From positions 1,240,001 through 1,304,000 of the forward strand of contig CANUEZ040000107.1 in NCBI GenBank assembly GCA_948099385.1: a DNA stretch of 64,000 nucleotides, given 5' to 3'. The DNA comes from Fasciola hepatica. Its lineage: Eukaryota > Platyhelminthes > Trematoda > Plagiorchiida > Fasciolidae. Each line of letters begins with the position of its first letter. The first letter of the stretch is position 1. This document shows positions 22,873 to 34,015 of the stretch, piece by piece. The position numbers were made by a program, and so were the translations under genes. The notes under the pieces are model-generated. The model did no database searches. It saw only the letters and a program-made list of their open reading frames with translations, and had not been told where the DNA came from.

Positions 22873-23789
22873 GGACTATAAACACTTGCCTGTGTGACTG
22901 CATTTATTTATACCCGCAGAGGTGACCTTGATAGATCTCACTGAGGAATTCGTGTCAGAGGGGGCGGCAATTTGTGTGAAGGCTGGGCTGGGTATCACGA
23001 GGGTTGCTTGGAATTCTCCCGAGTTAAGTAAGGACTTCTCCCGTATAGAGCCTTTAGACCCTGGTCCCCGGATCTTGACACGACAGCACTATAATCGGCG
23101 GCGCTCAAAGGACCAGATCCCGAAATGCCGGCGCGGGATAAAATGATTATTTGAGGAACACAACGGCATGCTGACGGTATGCAAAGTAGGGGCAAACGGC
23201 ACCACCGAATTTCGTAGTATTTCAAACAAACAATTTAGTCAGCATTTGTAATTTTGTCTCGCTTCGGTAGCAATAACTCAGTGGAGAATGTGTGAAATGT
23301 GTCAGCTATCGGTCGAGGTGAGGTTATGGGATTATCCAAGTGGAAGATCTGTTTTGTGTTTACAGTTGGCTGTGGGGCTCGGGCCCCGTGTGGCCATTCT
23401 AGCTCTTTAGCTTTATTTGAACGGCTCAGTGTTCCGATTTCTTGCTTAAGTTCAAGGTCACCCTCCTTGAGGGGAATTTCGCGAGATAGGCTTCCGGGTC
23501 GCATGACTGTAGAAAAGCTTCCATTTCGTTGGCACTTCTGCTAAAGATCAGCGTATTTTCGCTTTCGTCTGGTCACGTGGTGACTTGCTGCTCTTGAAGG
23601 GTACTTGGGATCCTAGGTTTCTTTCATACACTAATGTGAACTTCAGCAGCGGAGGTCAATGGCGTACTGGGGATCCATTGCTAAGACAAAACCATCCCAG
23701 CTCCTGGAGCAACTTAACTAGGGAATGTGGTCCCCTTTGAAGTAGGGGAAGGAGGTTACATTATACGGTAGGGTTCAGGTGTGTTGCTT
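22873..23789 (-). pseudogene. LINE-D linker region, antisense
   Basis: Lies between endonuclease and RT of the same antisense LINE. A minus-strand open stretch at 23235-23504 contains PITSPRPIADTFHTFSTELL, which resembles the segment just before the RT fingers in LINE ORF2 proteins (a -ADxF-xxFxxxL pattern). The rest (22995-23225) is open but unrecognised. The placement is by context; sequence support alone is weak. Confidence 0.4.
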
Positions 23790-24430
23790 GAACTAATGTT
23801 TGCGACTGGCACGTTTATGGCCACTGCTGGTGTGGCCTTCCGGCGCGGTCGCATAAACGTTTGCTTGGCCTAGAGAATATATCAGCTCAAGAGAGTTACC
23901 GTTTCTGGTAGGCTGTTTGACGCGTAGAGCCCATTGGTCCAAGCCAAGGTTTAGTGCGAATTGCGAATATTTGTAGGGAGCGGAAAAAGAAGAACAGTTT
24001 ATGCCCGGGGCAGTAACGTCATCTGTTATGGACTGGCCTTCCAACGGTGGGTCGGGAATTTAAGTGAAAGCACTAATGATGGGGTTGAATTTCGGGGCTT
24101 CACGGTTGGAGGATCGATATACGTCACCTAGAACTATGGTCGTCTGGGAGAGAAAAATTTTAAACCATACACGGTCTTCAAAATTTGCCAGTAAGGATTT
24201 TTCTGGTAGAGTGGCTGATAGGCTGCACCTGACATATCTCAAGCAATCTCCACCCCGGCGGTGGATTCAGTGGGTCCCAAAGGCTCGATAACCGATAGTT
24301 GTTGTCCGTTCAGGAGGTGTACTCCCAGTGAGCCAAGTTTCAGCGATCAAGATTATGTCGAAGTTGTGGGTGATAATCAGTAATTTTATATCGGAACGTT
24401 TTTTCAGGGTAGGACAAAGGTTGAACAATG
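23790..24430 (-). pseudogene. LINE-D apurinic-like endonuclease, antisense
   Basis: The endonuclease nicks target DNA to prime LINE reverse transcription. The minus strand reads DIILIAETWLTGSTPPER at about 24360-24305, the conserved ExWL motif with its catalytic Glu. It continues with GGDCLRYVR, then TTIVLGDVYRSSNRE (about 24155-24110), equivalent to the LGDFN motif with DFN changed to DVY. Next comes LGLDQWALRVKQPTRNGNSL (about 23950-23890), the QxxxxPTR...LDL signature with LDL as LEL. The final SDH motif reads SSGH at about 23810. The fragment spans nearly the whole domain, with stops near 24258 and 24061. Confidence 0.8.
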
Positions 24431-24480
24431 CGAAGGAAAACGCTTATGTAGGAGGCTTTTGGTCCCCAATGAATTGGGTT

Positions 24481-25020
24481 GCTATAAAGAAGGTAGCAAG
24501 GTGATAGGCAGAAGGCGGGTCACCATTAAAAAAGACTGCATGTGGGATGCTTCCTTCATTGAGATAGCCGAGTTATTTTGGCCATAGAGTGTGCATTGAG
24601 CCAAGAGCTCATGAATTCTAGTGGATATTGACCCCGGGTGCTGAGGTGACTTGGTAAGGCGGGATAGGAGATCTGGAGGTGGGCAGGCTGATGCTAGGTA
24701 AGACCTTTTGGAGCAAACCATGAAGAATCCGGAGGAAGTTAAATAACAAAGCTGGGGATCATTAATAGAGTTGGAATTTCTCTCAGGGATACTGTCAGTG
24801 ACGGCATGGCTTATGAGTGCCGAGGCGTGAAAGAGAAGAGTGTAGAGAGCGTGGGTTTTTCAAGAGTGCTCGAGTATTAATGAGGAGCCAGGTAAGTGCA
24901 GCCGCATCTTCGTGGCATAGAGTGGAAGCTACCTTCAGTAGGTGTTTATGGCTAAAATTACCAAGACGTTAATCATCAATGAGGGATTTCATGCAGAGAA
25001 TAGTGGAGTCTAAGCTGAAT
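24481..25020. other. Unassigned stretch between LINE-D and the Penelope-like element
   Basis: No domain recognised. It holds short minus-strand ORFs only (24482-24721). It could contain the 5' end of LINE-D and the 3' end of the Penelope-like element, both transcribed leftwards. Confidence 0.35.
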
Positions 25021-25955
25021 CTAGCAGTAGGAAGTTGGCCGTGTGGAGAAATTTCGTACGTGGCTCAATAGTCGTTGATTGTTTGTGACATAAGTGACGG
25101 TGAACGCCGTGCTCAGATTACCACAGCGATGTATCTCCCAATAGTGTTGCGTAATGGACGACTTAGGTGTTCTACGTGCCCTCGATGACGTCACTGATTG
25201 CGTCTGTCCGCTCATTGTTATTTGTAACCAAACCGGGATGTGTTCAACCATTCTAATACGCAGTTGTCTCTCCGTTCTGCCAATGTAGGTGGCTGAGCAC
25301 CCACACTTAAACTGGTAAATGCAATTTGACTTGGCGTGGAGAGACAGCGGTTCTTTTATCGATGGTAGTTTCATCCGGGAGGTTGTATGGAGAATGATGA
25401 TCTTTGCGGCATAATACGTACGATTAACGGCACAGTTGAGGCGTCTGCTGAGTAGGGTATTAACGTCATCACCTTTGTAACTAATGTAACTGTAGTAAGG
25501 TCGTCAGTTTTGGGATTGTGGTAACTTTCGTTTTGTACAGAGGTGGCTGTGAGCGTTTGGATGCAAATGATTTTGGATATCGGTTAGCCTCAAAAGTTTT
25601 GAATGAGGTACGGCACTCTTCTTCCGGCGTGTCAGTTGTACATATTTCGCCGTGCCCTGTGGAACATGGTACGGACGAGGCTGATTTTATACTTTATGGG
25701 GGCAAAGCTGGTGAAGTGTAGATACTGTCCTGACCACGTAGTTTTGCGATGAACTGGCCGTCAGATTGATCCATCGACTCGTCGGGTAATTTCAATATCG
25801 AGGAATACGATGTTGTTGTTGTCTTCCCCGTTTTTGGTTAGTTGAGTGATTGGGTGTATGGTGTTGAAGTGGCGGAACATTTTTTCACCCTAGTCCTTCA
25901 TATTCGCAATGACGAATATATCAAGTCATGAAATGAATGAGTTGTATACTCGCCT
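25021..25955 (-). pseudogene. Penelope-like element: RT end and GIY-YIG endonuclease, antisense
   Basis: Penelope-like elements encode a telomerase-related RT fused to a GIY-YIG nuclease. The minus strand starts with the remains of RT motif C (LDIFVIANMKD, about 25930-25895). It continues with FRHFNTIHPITQLT, IVFLDIEITRRVDGSI and TWSGQYLHFTSFAPIKYKIS, the hallmark region after motif C. A linker, DDVNTLLSRRLNCAVNRTYY, leads into the nuclease at 25374-25021. There CIYQFKCGCSATYIGRT supplies the GIY and YIG motifs, followed by RQLRIRMVEH with Arg and Glu, and a later SSITQHYWE. The nuclease part is open for 117 codons. The RT part is 5' truncated with stops. Confidence 0.85.
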
Positions 25956-26859
25956 TTTTGGACCACTTCAATCTATTTTTCCATTTGCAACGCTAGAAAC
26001 CCTGAATCCTTGAAGCCGAAGTAAGTGCGTTTGCGGCCCTGTTTGAGCCGTTTAGGAGAACTAACCCCATAGGCTTGGTTTGCACGATTCAAACCAACTT
26101 TTGTTTTGCGCGGTTTGACCAGGATAAATGCAGATCTCTTTACTTGGTCACAGTTCTTTCTTCTCATATCGCTGACGAAGTACAAGATGCGTTGGAATCA
26201 GAACAGCACAATTCCTAGAAAAATAAATGAGCAGTGGTCATTGGCCGGATGGCAACTTCTGACAAGCAGCTAATTTTCCACCTGTTCGCAGACCGTGAGC
26301 TCGGGGGTCGCAATCTTTCCCAGTGGCTTTAATACATGCATCCTTCTCTAGGAACTTATAAGATTGATACTAGCTCAGTGATAGTGATGTGGCTTCAACA
26401 TTTTCTCTGGCCATACGTAGGGGGTTCCTTGAGTCTATAGAGAAAAGGTTTGAAACACTGGCCGAGACAACTGGCAAATTATGTAGATTTACGAGGCGAG
26501 TGTCATCCAGGCTACCTTCTTACAATCTGAGTCCATCATTTTCTCTTTAACAACAGCTGCGCACAATCTTGTCAAAAAGGTCGCGGCCCTGTTGTCTCGC
26601 CGATCGGAAGTCTAACTCAGGCATCATCAGCAGACTGTTTCTCCCAAGCCAGTCTTCCGGCAACATCTGTATAAAAATTCCGGCTAGGCCATCCATGGCT
26701 GTGGTTTTGTTAAGATCATCAAATGTAACGTTATAAGGCACTTTTTTGCACCCCATCTCCTTCGGTAGCCCCAGTCATTCAGGGCAACTACAACTGCAGT
26801 GCGTGGCTGCAACGGAAGTTACTGGCCAGGGCAATTGCCCATTCCACGTCTTTCATCGT
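25956..26859. other. Unassigned stretch upstream of CsRn1-like copy 2
   Basis: The 5' LTR and gag of the CsRn1-like copy would be expected here, but I could not recognise them. Minus-strand ORFs at 25973-26185 and 26547-26756 have no motif; the first might be eroded Penelope-like RT. Confidence 0.35.
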
Positions 26860-26871
26860 AATTCCTCGTCA

Positions 26872-27135
26872 CCCTACATGTTGGCACAGGTGTTGAAATT
26901 AGTGTGCTCCCACCTCCAGGTCTAGCTTCAGACAAGTCCCCCCTCCCTCATGTGCAGCCAACGGAACTTGAACACCGGTTTACGGACAATTTTCGAGGAA
27001 TTCAGATTTTGTTCTTCGTCGCAATTTCCGTTGGGATTTCCTGATTATGGACGTTCATAAAGCTGCACCCGGTATGGAATCCCTGCATTACTTGTACCTC
27101 TTGGTTGATTTTCGCTACGAAAGCCAGGTGAGTTA
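26872..27135 (+). pseudogene. CsRn1-like retropepsin (copy 2)
   Basis: The plus strand reads VTLHVGTGVEISVLPPPG, corresponding to the VDTGAEVSVLPP active-site region with the catalytic Asp lost (HVGTG). After a frameshift it reads FVLRRNFRWDFLIMDVHKAA and YLYLLVDFRYESQ, the C-terminal half of this protease class (LGLRRxFxWxF, then LLVDxR). It is the first recognisable part of the copy, and RT follows about 300 bp later. The same order is seen in the antisense copy at 10030-11620. Confidence 0.7.
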
Positions 27136-27439
27136 AATCACCGAATAATTCTGAATAAAATTTCGTTTCTATCTGACTTCACCAGTCCTGTTCTGCCTGA
27201 GACGACCAATTTGCATTAGTTTGGTGATATACTGGATACAGACCCAAAAGTGCCGCACCAGCCGTCTGCACTACTTTGCTTTTGCAAGCTCGGTAAGTCA
27301 TCACGTTGGCACATCACGCCTTCCACTTTTTGTTAAAGCACTCTGACATGCACCTGAAGAGCTCAAAACCGCACTAGCTGAGTTTGGGTACAAGCTCGAG
27401 TTAGGTAATATCCGTGCCTCAAGCAGCCCAAGGGCTTCA

Positions 27440-28560
27440 CCACTTCATGCAGTCTCTAAAATGTTCGGAGTTTGGCGACCGTCTGGGGAATATAGAGCCC
27501 CCAGTAATGTCACTCTTCCAGGTAGGTGTCGCATCCCTCACATGCAAGATATCATGGCCACCCTGAACGATGTTTGTGTGCTTTCAATGATGAAACTGAC
27601 ACGGGTCTCTCACCAGATTCCCGTAGCAGATGGAAATGTACCTGGTACAGCCGTAAGCACAACTTTTGATCTTTTCAAGTTTGTACTTAGGCTGTCTGAT
27701 TCACACAAGGATGCACAATATCTCCAGTGTTTTACTGACCAGGTTACTTCATATTTAGATTAAACTTCCGTCCTAAAAGGTGACCTGTTAGTAACCAGTG
27801 AAGTTTATGGCGCACATAGGACAGCTACATGAGTTGTTCCAGCATTTCAACGCTCGCTATGTGACCGCCAGTGAGGACAAAGTATATCTGGCCAAAATTC
27901 ATTGGAGCAATTTAGGTCTCATGATTGATGAAAGTGGTACTGGACCCTTGAATAAAAGGATACAGGCCGTTCACGACTTTGCGCCACCCACCTCACTAGA
28001 CGACATTTGCAGTCTCAACAGTGTAATAAGTTACTGTCGTCTTTCCATCCCGAACTGCCTTCATCTAAGGCAGCCTCCAACAGATTTACCTCCAGGATGG
28101 TCCCATAGAACTACCCGAGACTACTAAAACTGCCTTCAGTTTTTCTGAAGATGCACCGGCTCCTGCTACACTATTCGCTCACTTCGACCCTGAAGCCCGC
28201 TGGAATACAGCGACAAGGCGATAGGCGGCTCACTCTAGCCGTGGTCCACATCGAAAAAGAAGCCACTAGCTATTCCTCTTGACGTCCGTCACCAGATGAA
28301 ACCAAGTATTTTACACCTAGTCCGGAACTATTTGCCGTCTGCGGTACTGTTAGACTCTTCCGACATATCCTCGAGTGCAGACAGATCATCATCTTTACCG
28401 ATCATACGCCACTGGCGTGTGCCTTTCACGGCCTAACCGATAGGCTCTCACCATATAAGTTGCTTCACATGGACCTAGTGGCACAGTTTTCTAGCAATGT
28501 TCATCGGGTTGGCGGCGCCGACAGCAATGTGGCTGAGGCTCTTTCTCGGGTGGAAACAAT
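27440..28560 (+). pseudogene. CsRn1-like reverse transcriptase and RNase H (copy 2)
   Basis: The RT fingers read GVWRPSGEYRAPSNVTLPGR (about 27470). The palm reads LSMMKLTRVSHQIPV, where the first catalytic Asp (KIDLVRAYHQIPV type) is Lys. The frame stops at 27763, exactly at the position of the YxDD box, which is replaced by VLKGDLLVTS. The thumb resumes at 27798-28127 (AKIHWSNLGLMIDESG, FAPPTSLDDICSL, SYCRLSIPNCLHL). RNase H follows with ATLFAHFDPEARW, PSPELFAVCGTVRLFRHILE, IIIFTDHTPLACAFHG, and HRVGGADSNVAEALSRV at its end. Several stops are present. Both RT catalytic sites are lost. Confidence 0.85.
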
Positions 28561-29215
28561 TTCCAGTCAGCCAAGGATCACAGACTTCGAAGCTCTGACT
28601 GCAGCCCAACTTTTGGAATTAAATTTCACAGATGCAAACCAAATAGAGTCGCCTAAATTTTCGAAGTTTCTCATGGCTTCTTCCTCGCCGTCAACAGTAT
28701 GTAACTCGACTTCGCCACCCCTATGCCTCATCGTACCCACGTATTTGAGCAGCACAGTCTTGGACACTTTGCATACGTTAGCCCATTCCGACATTCAAGC
28801 CCCCACCGTGCTAGCAGCTGACAGGTGCTTCTGGCACGGTATGCAGAAGGATGTTGTAAATGGAATGGTATATGCACCCGGTGCCAACTATCTATAAAAA
28901 GGCTCTATTGGGCCCCTTTCCAGTTGTATCCTCATGGTTTTTTATACCCACTTGGATATCGTTGGTCCACTCAGCCTACGCAAGAGCTCTTGCCAACTTC
29001 TTATCAAGGTCGACCTCTTCACGTGCTGGCCAGGGGACATCCTTGTTGCCGATGCAGGGAAAGGCCACGATAACTACGTTCATTGAAAACTGAGTTTCAA
29101 TATACGGTTGCCCAGTAGCCGTAACTGGTGATCACCGGGCACAGTCTCAGCAGCACCTGTCTGGAGATACTGCGTATGTTAGACTGCCACCGTTCTCTTA
29201 CCACGGCGTATCTAA
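28561..29215 (+). pseudogene. CsRn1-like integrase, N-terminal part and core (copy 2, first half)
   Basis: Continues from RNase H. The zinc-binding segment reads LDTLHTLAHSDIQAPTVLAA and CFWHGMQKDVVNG, with the second CxxC pair decayed. The core contains HLDIVGPLSL (first Asp, about 28950) and, after a frameshift, SIYGCPVAVTGDHRAQSQ (second-Asp region). At about 29190-29215 homology to copy 1 (CTGTTTGGGGAAACATTGCGTATGTTAGGC at 427-456) ends abruptly. It resumes at about 34016 with VAANGVVKCFHRQPEA. The interruption is an insertion of about 4.8 kb. Confidence 0.8.
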
Positions 29216-30277
29216 AGCCAAGTCAAGTCAAATCGGGCCAGTGGAAGTAGAAGGCTGTGCACCAAGCTCCTCAAGGTTCTTGCATCTTGAACTTCCTGGA
29301 CCACCCGGTGTTGTGGCAAATGGAAGAAACATTGTCCCCTCGGCGATTTTTTAGAGCTGAACGGAAAGAGGTACCTTACACTGTTGCGTCCCAATCTGAG
29401 GAACCTCACAGGATCACTGTCTCTTCTAGGGTTCTAGCTGGCGCATCACCTTATTCAAGGACAGAAGTCGCGAAAGGGGAAATTTGGAGACCTCGAAAGA
29501 TGTGAGATGGTACTTGTAGGAGAGTAGCAGGCAACTGGAAGTCGAAAAGGTGGGAACCTTTGGAAGCGAAAACCTGAGAAAAAGAGAAAGACCGAGGGCG
29601 GAGGTTGGCTGGGGAATTGAGAAGGTAACCATCGGGTTAGAGGGGGGAGAATCGAAAAAGACCGATAAGTAAGGCGGCTACTCAACTGCTGGTTTCGGTG
29701 AATACGTGGTCCCAGCAGCGGTCTAGTCAATACTTTAGCCCTCTCTTCGTTTTGGCGGCTATCACTTTGATTCTTGACCGGTTCCAGTCGTTTACAATGC
29801 CAACAGCGAAGGAATTTTCTCTCTGGCTACTAAAGCTCTCTCTTTCTTCGACTTCAGCAGGCGCCCCCTGGTGGCTGCACCATCACCGAGGGTCAACAGC
29901 GGTGTAGCCGAATTATTCAGATCAAAGTACTCCTGAGGATCCAAAAAACTTCTGTTAGGTCGATCTGCGCCTTCTGGTTTTCGGTAAGCACAACTTCAAC
30001 GCCTCAAGTCTCTGCTTCAGGGAGAGGCCCTCTGAGTTAACGAACCACCTTGTGATAACTCTTCCAACCTCTTCCAGTAGCTTGCTTTTCCTCACTGGAA
30101 AGAGCAGCCACATTTGGACACAGTACTCTAGGGGAGGCCGAAAGAAGGATGCGTAATACAACAATAGAAACCAGGGTTTTCTGGACTCCGAGGTAATTTT
30201 GAGCCGGCAAATTTCCCTAGATGCTTTCTGAGTGACAGAGCAGCACTGCTTTCTAGATGGGAAGTTGTCCGATATGG
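29216..30277 (-). pseudogene. LINE-A' C-terminal region, antisense
   Basis: Minus-strand continuation of the RT at 30278-31183. A segment at about 30165-29990 reads YYASFFRPPLEYCVQMWLLF and LKQRLEALKLCLP, the conserved RPxLEYxxQxW and RLxxLxL motifs of CR1/jockey-like C-termini. At about 29390-29230 the last motif is recognisable but broken (RNSVRYLFPF, VHSLLLPLARF). Between them lies about 500 bp of purine-rich plus-strand DNA, more than is usual, so a further small insertion is possible. The end at about 29215 coincides with the breakpoint in the gypsy integrase. Confidence 0.7.
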
Positions 30278-31183
30278 TTACCCTAATATCCTTCGCTTTT
30301 TCACTTTCGTGATCCCGGCACGCTCGTTGATCTCCACAAGGTACCTGGTAGGCTGAGGATCCTCGGTTTCTAATGAATAGATGCGCTTAGGGGCATTTAG
30401 TAGTAAGTTCCAGACCACTGAGGGGTGACGCAGTGTATTCAGGTCCGGCTGAATGGAATCCGACGCTGATGAGCCAGCCAACTTTGCGTCACCTGCAAAA
30501 GCAAAGCATGGGTTTTCCTTAACTATGGCCAAGTTGTTTATGAACAGGTTGAAAAACACGAGCCCAAGGACGGTGCCCTGAGGTACATCGCTCAGCAAGT
30601 ACCTTTTCTGGGATATGCTATCCTCCACCTTGAATTCGAAAGTCACACCCGTGATTGACCTATTCATCGACGCAATGACTTTTAGACACAGACCGAAGGC
30701 ACCTAACCTCACCAGCAACAAACGTTGACTAACTGCATCGAAGGCCCTCTGGAAGCCGAGGTAGCAGATTTCTACCCTATCTCCGCTGTCTGACCTTCGG
30801 GCGACCTTGCCAGTGAAACAGAGGAGGTTTGACAAGCAGGATCTCTGACGAAAGAACCCATGCTGGTTTGCCACGATCAACCTGTGGACAGTCACGTGAT
30901 TGGTGATCCCGCCTAGCAAAACCCGATCAGTCACCTTCAGTAATGCAGTAGTTAAACTGAAGGAGCCATAGTGGAGGCTGGTTTCACTATCTCTAGCCTC
31001 GTGGAAAACAGTGGAAGTCACTTTGAGCAAACTCCGCGCCAAGCAACCTTGGTCGAGGGGTGCCTTGAAAAGCGTAGACTGCTGCAGGGCCAGAGGCTCT
31101 ACCAAAGGCTGGACAATTTTTGGATGGATGCCATTGGGACCCGCTGCCTTAGTCCTCAGCAAACCACTCAGAACCTCGAGCAC
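30278..31183 (-). pseudogene. LINE-A' reverse transcriptase, 301-codon open stretch, antisense
   Basis: Longest open reading frame in the window. Motifs in order: AAGPNGIHPKIVQPLVEPLA (fingers), NQHGFFRQRSCLSNLLCF, EICYLGFQRAFDAVSQRLLL (motif A), VPQGTVLGLVFFNLFINNL (motif B), and CFAFAGDAKLAG, where the FADD catalytic box reads FAGD. In motif A the usual catalytic Asp of YxDFxxAFD is Gly (YLGFQRAFD). Two active-site residues are therefore gone although the frame is intact. The typical KGGxxxxxxNYRPISLT region is replaced by unlike sequence (EARDSETSLHYGSFSL). It is embedded in the gypsy integrase and read in the opposite direction. Confidence 0.85.
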
Positions 31184-32925
31184 CTCACCTGGTGCGATGG
31201 CATTTAAGGTGCCGCCGCGGTTGTAATCCGCGGAACGCCTGAGGTCCCGCAGTCTCCTCTATATATCTTCTGGAAGTGGTGCCAGAGAGAATCTGCCTTC
31301 TCCATGTTTTTGGTGGCTGCCCGACCCTAAGAATCCCTAGCTATTCCAAAGGCCATTCTTAGAATCGCCCCTGACTGCATGTAATTGTATTACATCTTTG
31401 GGTGTGACGTGGCGATTTCTCCAGGCCCTTCTCGTACTTCCCTCTGCACTCGTTCTGAATCTTACCCGACTTAATACTTTATTCTAACTACGGCAGGTAG
31501 CTTCTGTGATCATCACTGTTTCCACATCTAGCCCAAGCTCATTTCTTCCTCTGGATAGCCTTTTGGGCCAGAATGGTACACCATGACTGAGCATCCATCA
31601 GGAGAAACCTCCTAAGAAAAGCCACCCCATCAGTCGGTGGCAGGAGGTTATCCCGAATGTGCCTCCAAAGCCTCACCGCAAATTCCTCACTCCCTTCAGG
31701 CCCACATTCGATCTCAGCCCCCGGTTCTTTCAGTGCCTTTTGATCAACCTTATGGTAGCTACATCTTTCGTCGTCTGAGGGTTTTATCCCGTCCAGATTC
31801 TGTGTCAGGCGAAAAGCCCTGTGTTCACTGTTTTTCAGCGGAACCTCAGCTTAAAGATCTGAATGGTCTTGTGGGTGTGTTGCGATCGTAAAGTCCAGGG
31901 TAGATGGACTTTACCCTTGCATGCATCTGGTCTTCTCGGTCACATACTAGGTCAGGTCCTTACGGACTGTGGCCGAAAGATTCCCTTCTAGCTATTTCGT
32001 CTACCCGATCTAATTCTGGTTCTTTGGCGTCCCAGACTGGCAGGACTTCCTTCCCAGACCTGTGGTGAGCCCCAGGTGTTGTCCTAGCTGATAGTCTTCA
32101 TCTGTTAGAGACAATGGATGGTGGTACTCACAGATAATTCTCGTTTGTTAGCTGTAGGCCATGACGGCACCCAAAGTAGGTCGCACACGGAGCTGACGTA
32201 GCTTGTATTCCTCTGGCTGTTGGTGGTGCCCTCGCGTGAGACTTGGGGCCCCTCCACCCCGCTGTCCGTACAGCCTGCCCCAGCGCCTGACCACGAAGCT
32301 GGGAGGCGTTTGGCGTATGGTACCCCTTGGGGTCTGGCAGAGGTCTCAGTAGCCCGGACCATGTTCACATCTAGTGTACGATCTTCAGTTTACGACTATT
32401 TGTTACCCATATTTTATGCTTTTGCGGACTCAACTAGCAGCCGAGCAGTCCCCTGCTCTCCATCTGAAGACTCAGAGGCCCTCAACTGCTCGGAACTTAG
32501 GTCCTAGTGGCCTTCCCGAATTTTGAAACGGGCCTTTCCGTAACCTCTAGGCGTTTATTCACGGGAGCACTCCCCACGGCAGTATACGAAGGTCGCGGAC
32601 TCCACAAGGCTGGGCTACTCACTTTCTCCAAAGGTATCCTCGCTGCGGTTTTGAATTTCACTGTGGATTCCCCTGAATGATAAAGATTGCACCCTCCGTG
32701 GAGCACCTGACCTTAGGTGGAACCGATGAAAAACTATCCCGGTGTTTTGAGTTACCGAGCTCCACAACAACCGGTCAAGGCCCCTTATCCTGACCCTCCT
32801 GAGGCCCCCCATTTTCCAAGCCGGAGGGTACTTTCCACGGCCACATAGCAAGGCATACCCACCTTCACGACGACAAGAACCACGTGAAGTCTCATTGATT
32901 CTTACCTTTGTCTTCCATCCCACAC
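31184..32925 (-). pseudogene. LINE-A' linker and endonuclease remnants, antisense
   Basis: Upstream part of the same LINE ORF2. Near 31330-31190 the minus strand reads GEGRFSLAPLPED and DLRRSADYNRGGTLNAIA, leading straight into the RT. Around 31640-31340 a basic segment (NECRGKYEKGLEKSPRHTQ) resembles the linker after the endonuclease. At 32923-32615 an open frame reads REGGYALLCGRGKYPPAWK and GGLRRVRIRGLDRLLW, like the GGGVAxYV and VRIRG strands of LINE endonucleases. The catalytic SDH and GDFN motifs were not found. Overall support comes from order and orientation. Confidence 0.5.
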
Positions 32926-33330
32926 AACCAGTTCAGAGTTGCCCTTAATCAATGCTTTTCCGTTTCCGGATGCGGTCTCACTTTCGGCTTGGAGTGTGAC
33001 CAAAGATTTTCCTCTCTTTTTCGCGTTGGAAAATCTGCTACTTGAGCCAATTACTTCATCTCTTCGGGCGGTATCTACAGGGGCGCCGCGTAGCAGCAAA
33101 GCAGTTTTACTTCTCGTTATGACATTTTTCGCCCCTCGAATCTGGAGCCTGCCTTGGGCCTAGTAGTAAGCTTCAAGGTGGACTGAAGCAGGTCATCGTC
33201 TTTGTCCACTCCGGTTTTAGATTCTGGAACGGCAGTGATAGACTGAAACCATTTACAAATGTCCTCGTTCTCCCTTTCCAAAGGAAGGCTAATTTGGGGG
33301 GGAACCTCTAATTCAGCGACAATATTAGGA
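32926..33330 (-). pseudogene. Possible LINE-A' ORF1 or 5' region, antisense
   Basis: The minus strand is open over 33099-32902 and carries an acidic and basic stretch just upstream (LPLERENEDICKWFQ, then KDDDLLQSTLKLTTRPKAG, about 33290-33190). The position before the endonuclease fits an ORF1 remnant, but no defining motif is visible. The remaining insert to about 34015 shows nothing recognisable. Confidence 0.3.
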
Positions 33331-34015
33331 TCTTGGTGCTTACGATCCCACCCAAGGGAGTTTACCCCGAGCGGAGACGGGCCCTCAAATTAGGGTGGAG
33401 GTTTTCTCCAATTCAGCTGTTGAATCCGAGTGCTCGAGCCCAACACGCAATAGTTTCCGGCCGTTTTGTCAGACTCAGTCTAACCATCTGTGCCCGCAGT
33501 AAATGCTACTTAGTGCTACCGTTAGGCTTCTTTATTTAACATGGAACCAAGTGCTTCAAGGGTCACGGATTCCTACGCCCAAACCATCCCCTGCAAACTT
33601 GGGATTACCACAGTGGGCTCTAGTCGCCACTATTTCATATACTGCGAGTCGTCAAAAAAGCAAGTGATTAAGGCAGCAAAAAGTGGGTCCTACTAATATG
33701 GGAAGTCCAGATGAAAGGAAAAGACCACGCGCAGCTCTCTCCCATTGGATTGATGGTATACTAGTGGGTCACAAGAAATTCAGCTCACCTGGAACTTCTT
33801 ACGGTCACTGCAGGGCGCAGAGCTTCGAATCTCCACGATTATGAATTTCGTTCCCAAAGCTCCAATCTCCAGATTCTTGGTCTCTCTCCCCTTTTCGATT
33901 GAGATTCCTTCCGCTCCTAATTCGTCGTTCTTTTCTTAGAACAATTTATGGGCTAGGCTTTCACACAAAGTTTGAAATCTATGTTGAAGCAGCATTTTTC
34001 CTCTATCTTCCATTG
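33331..34015. other. Unassigned end of the insertion
   Basis: No coding motif on either strand. This is either the 5' end of the LINE, or separate DNA inserted with it. The right breakpoint is near 34016-34030, where CACGGAGTGGCAGCCAACGG aligns with CACCATCCAGCAGCCAATGG at 480-499. Confidence 0.4.
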
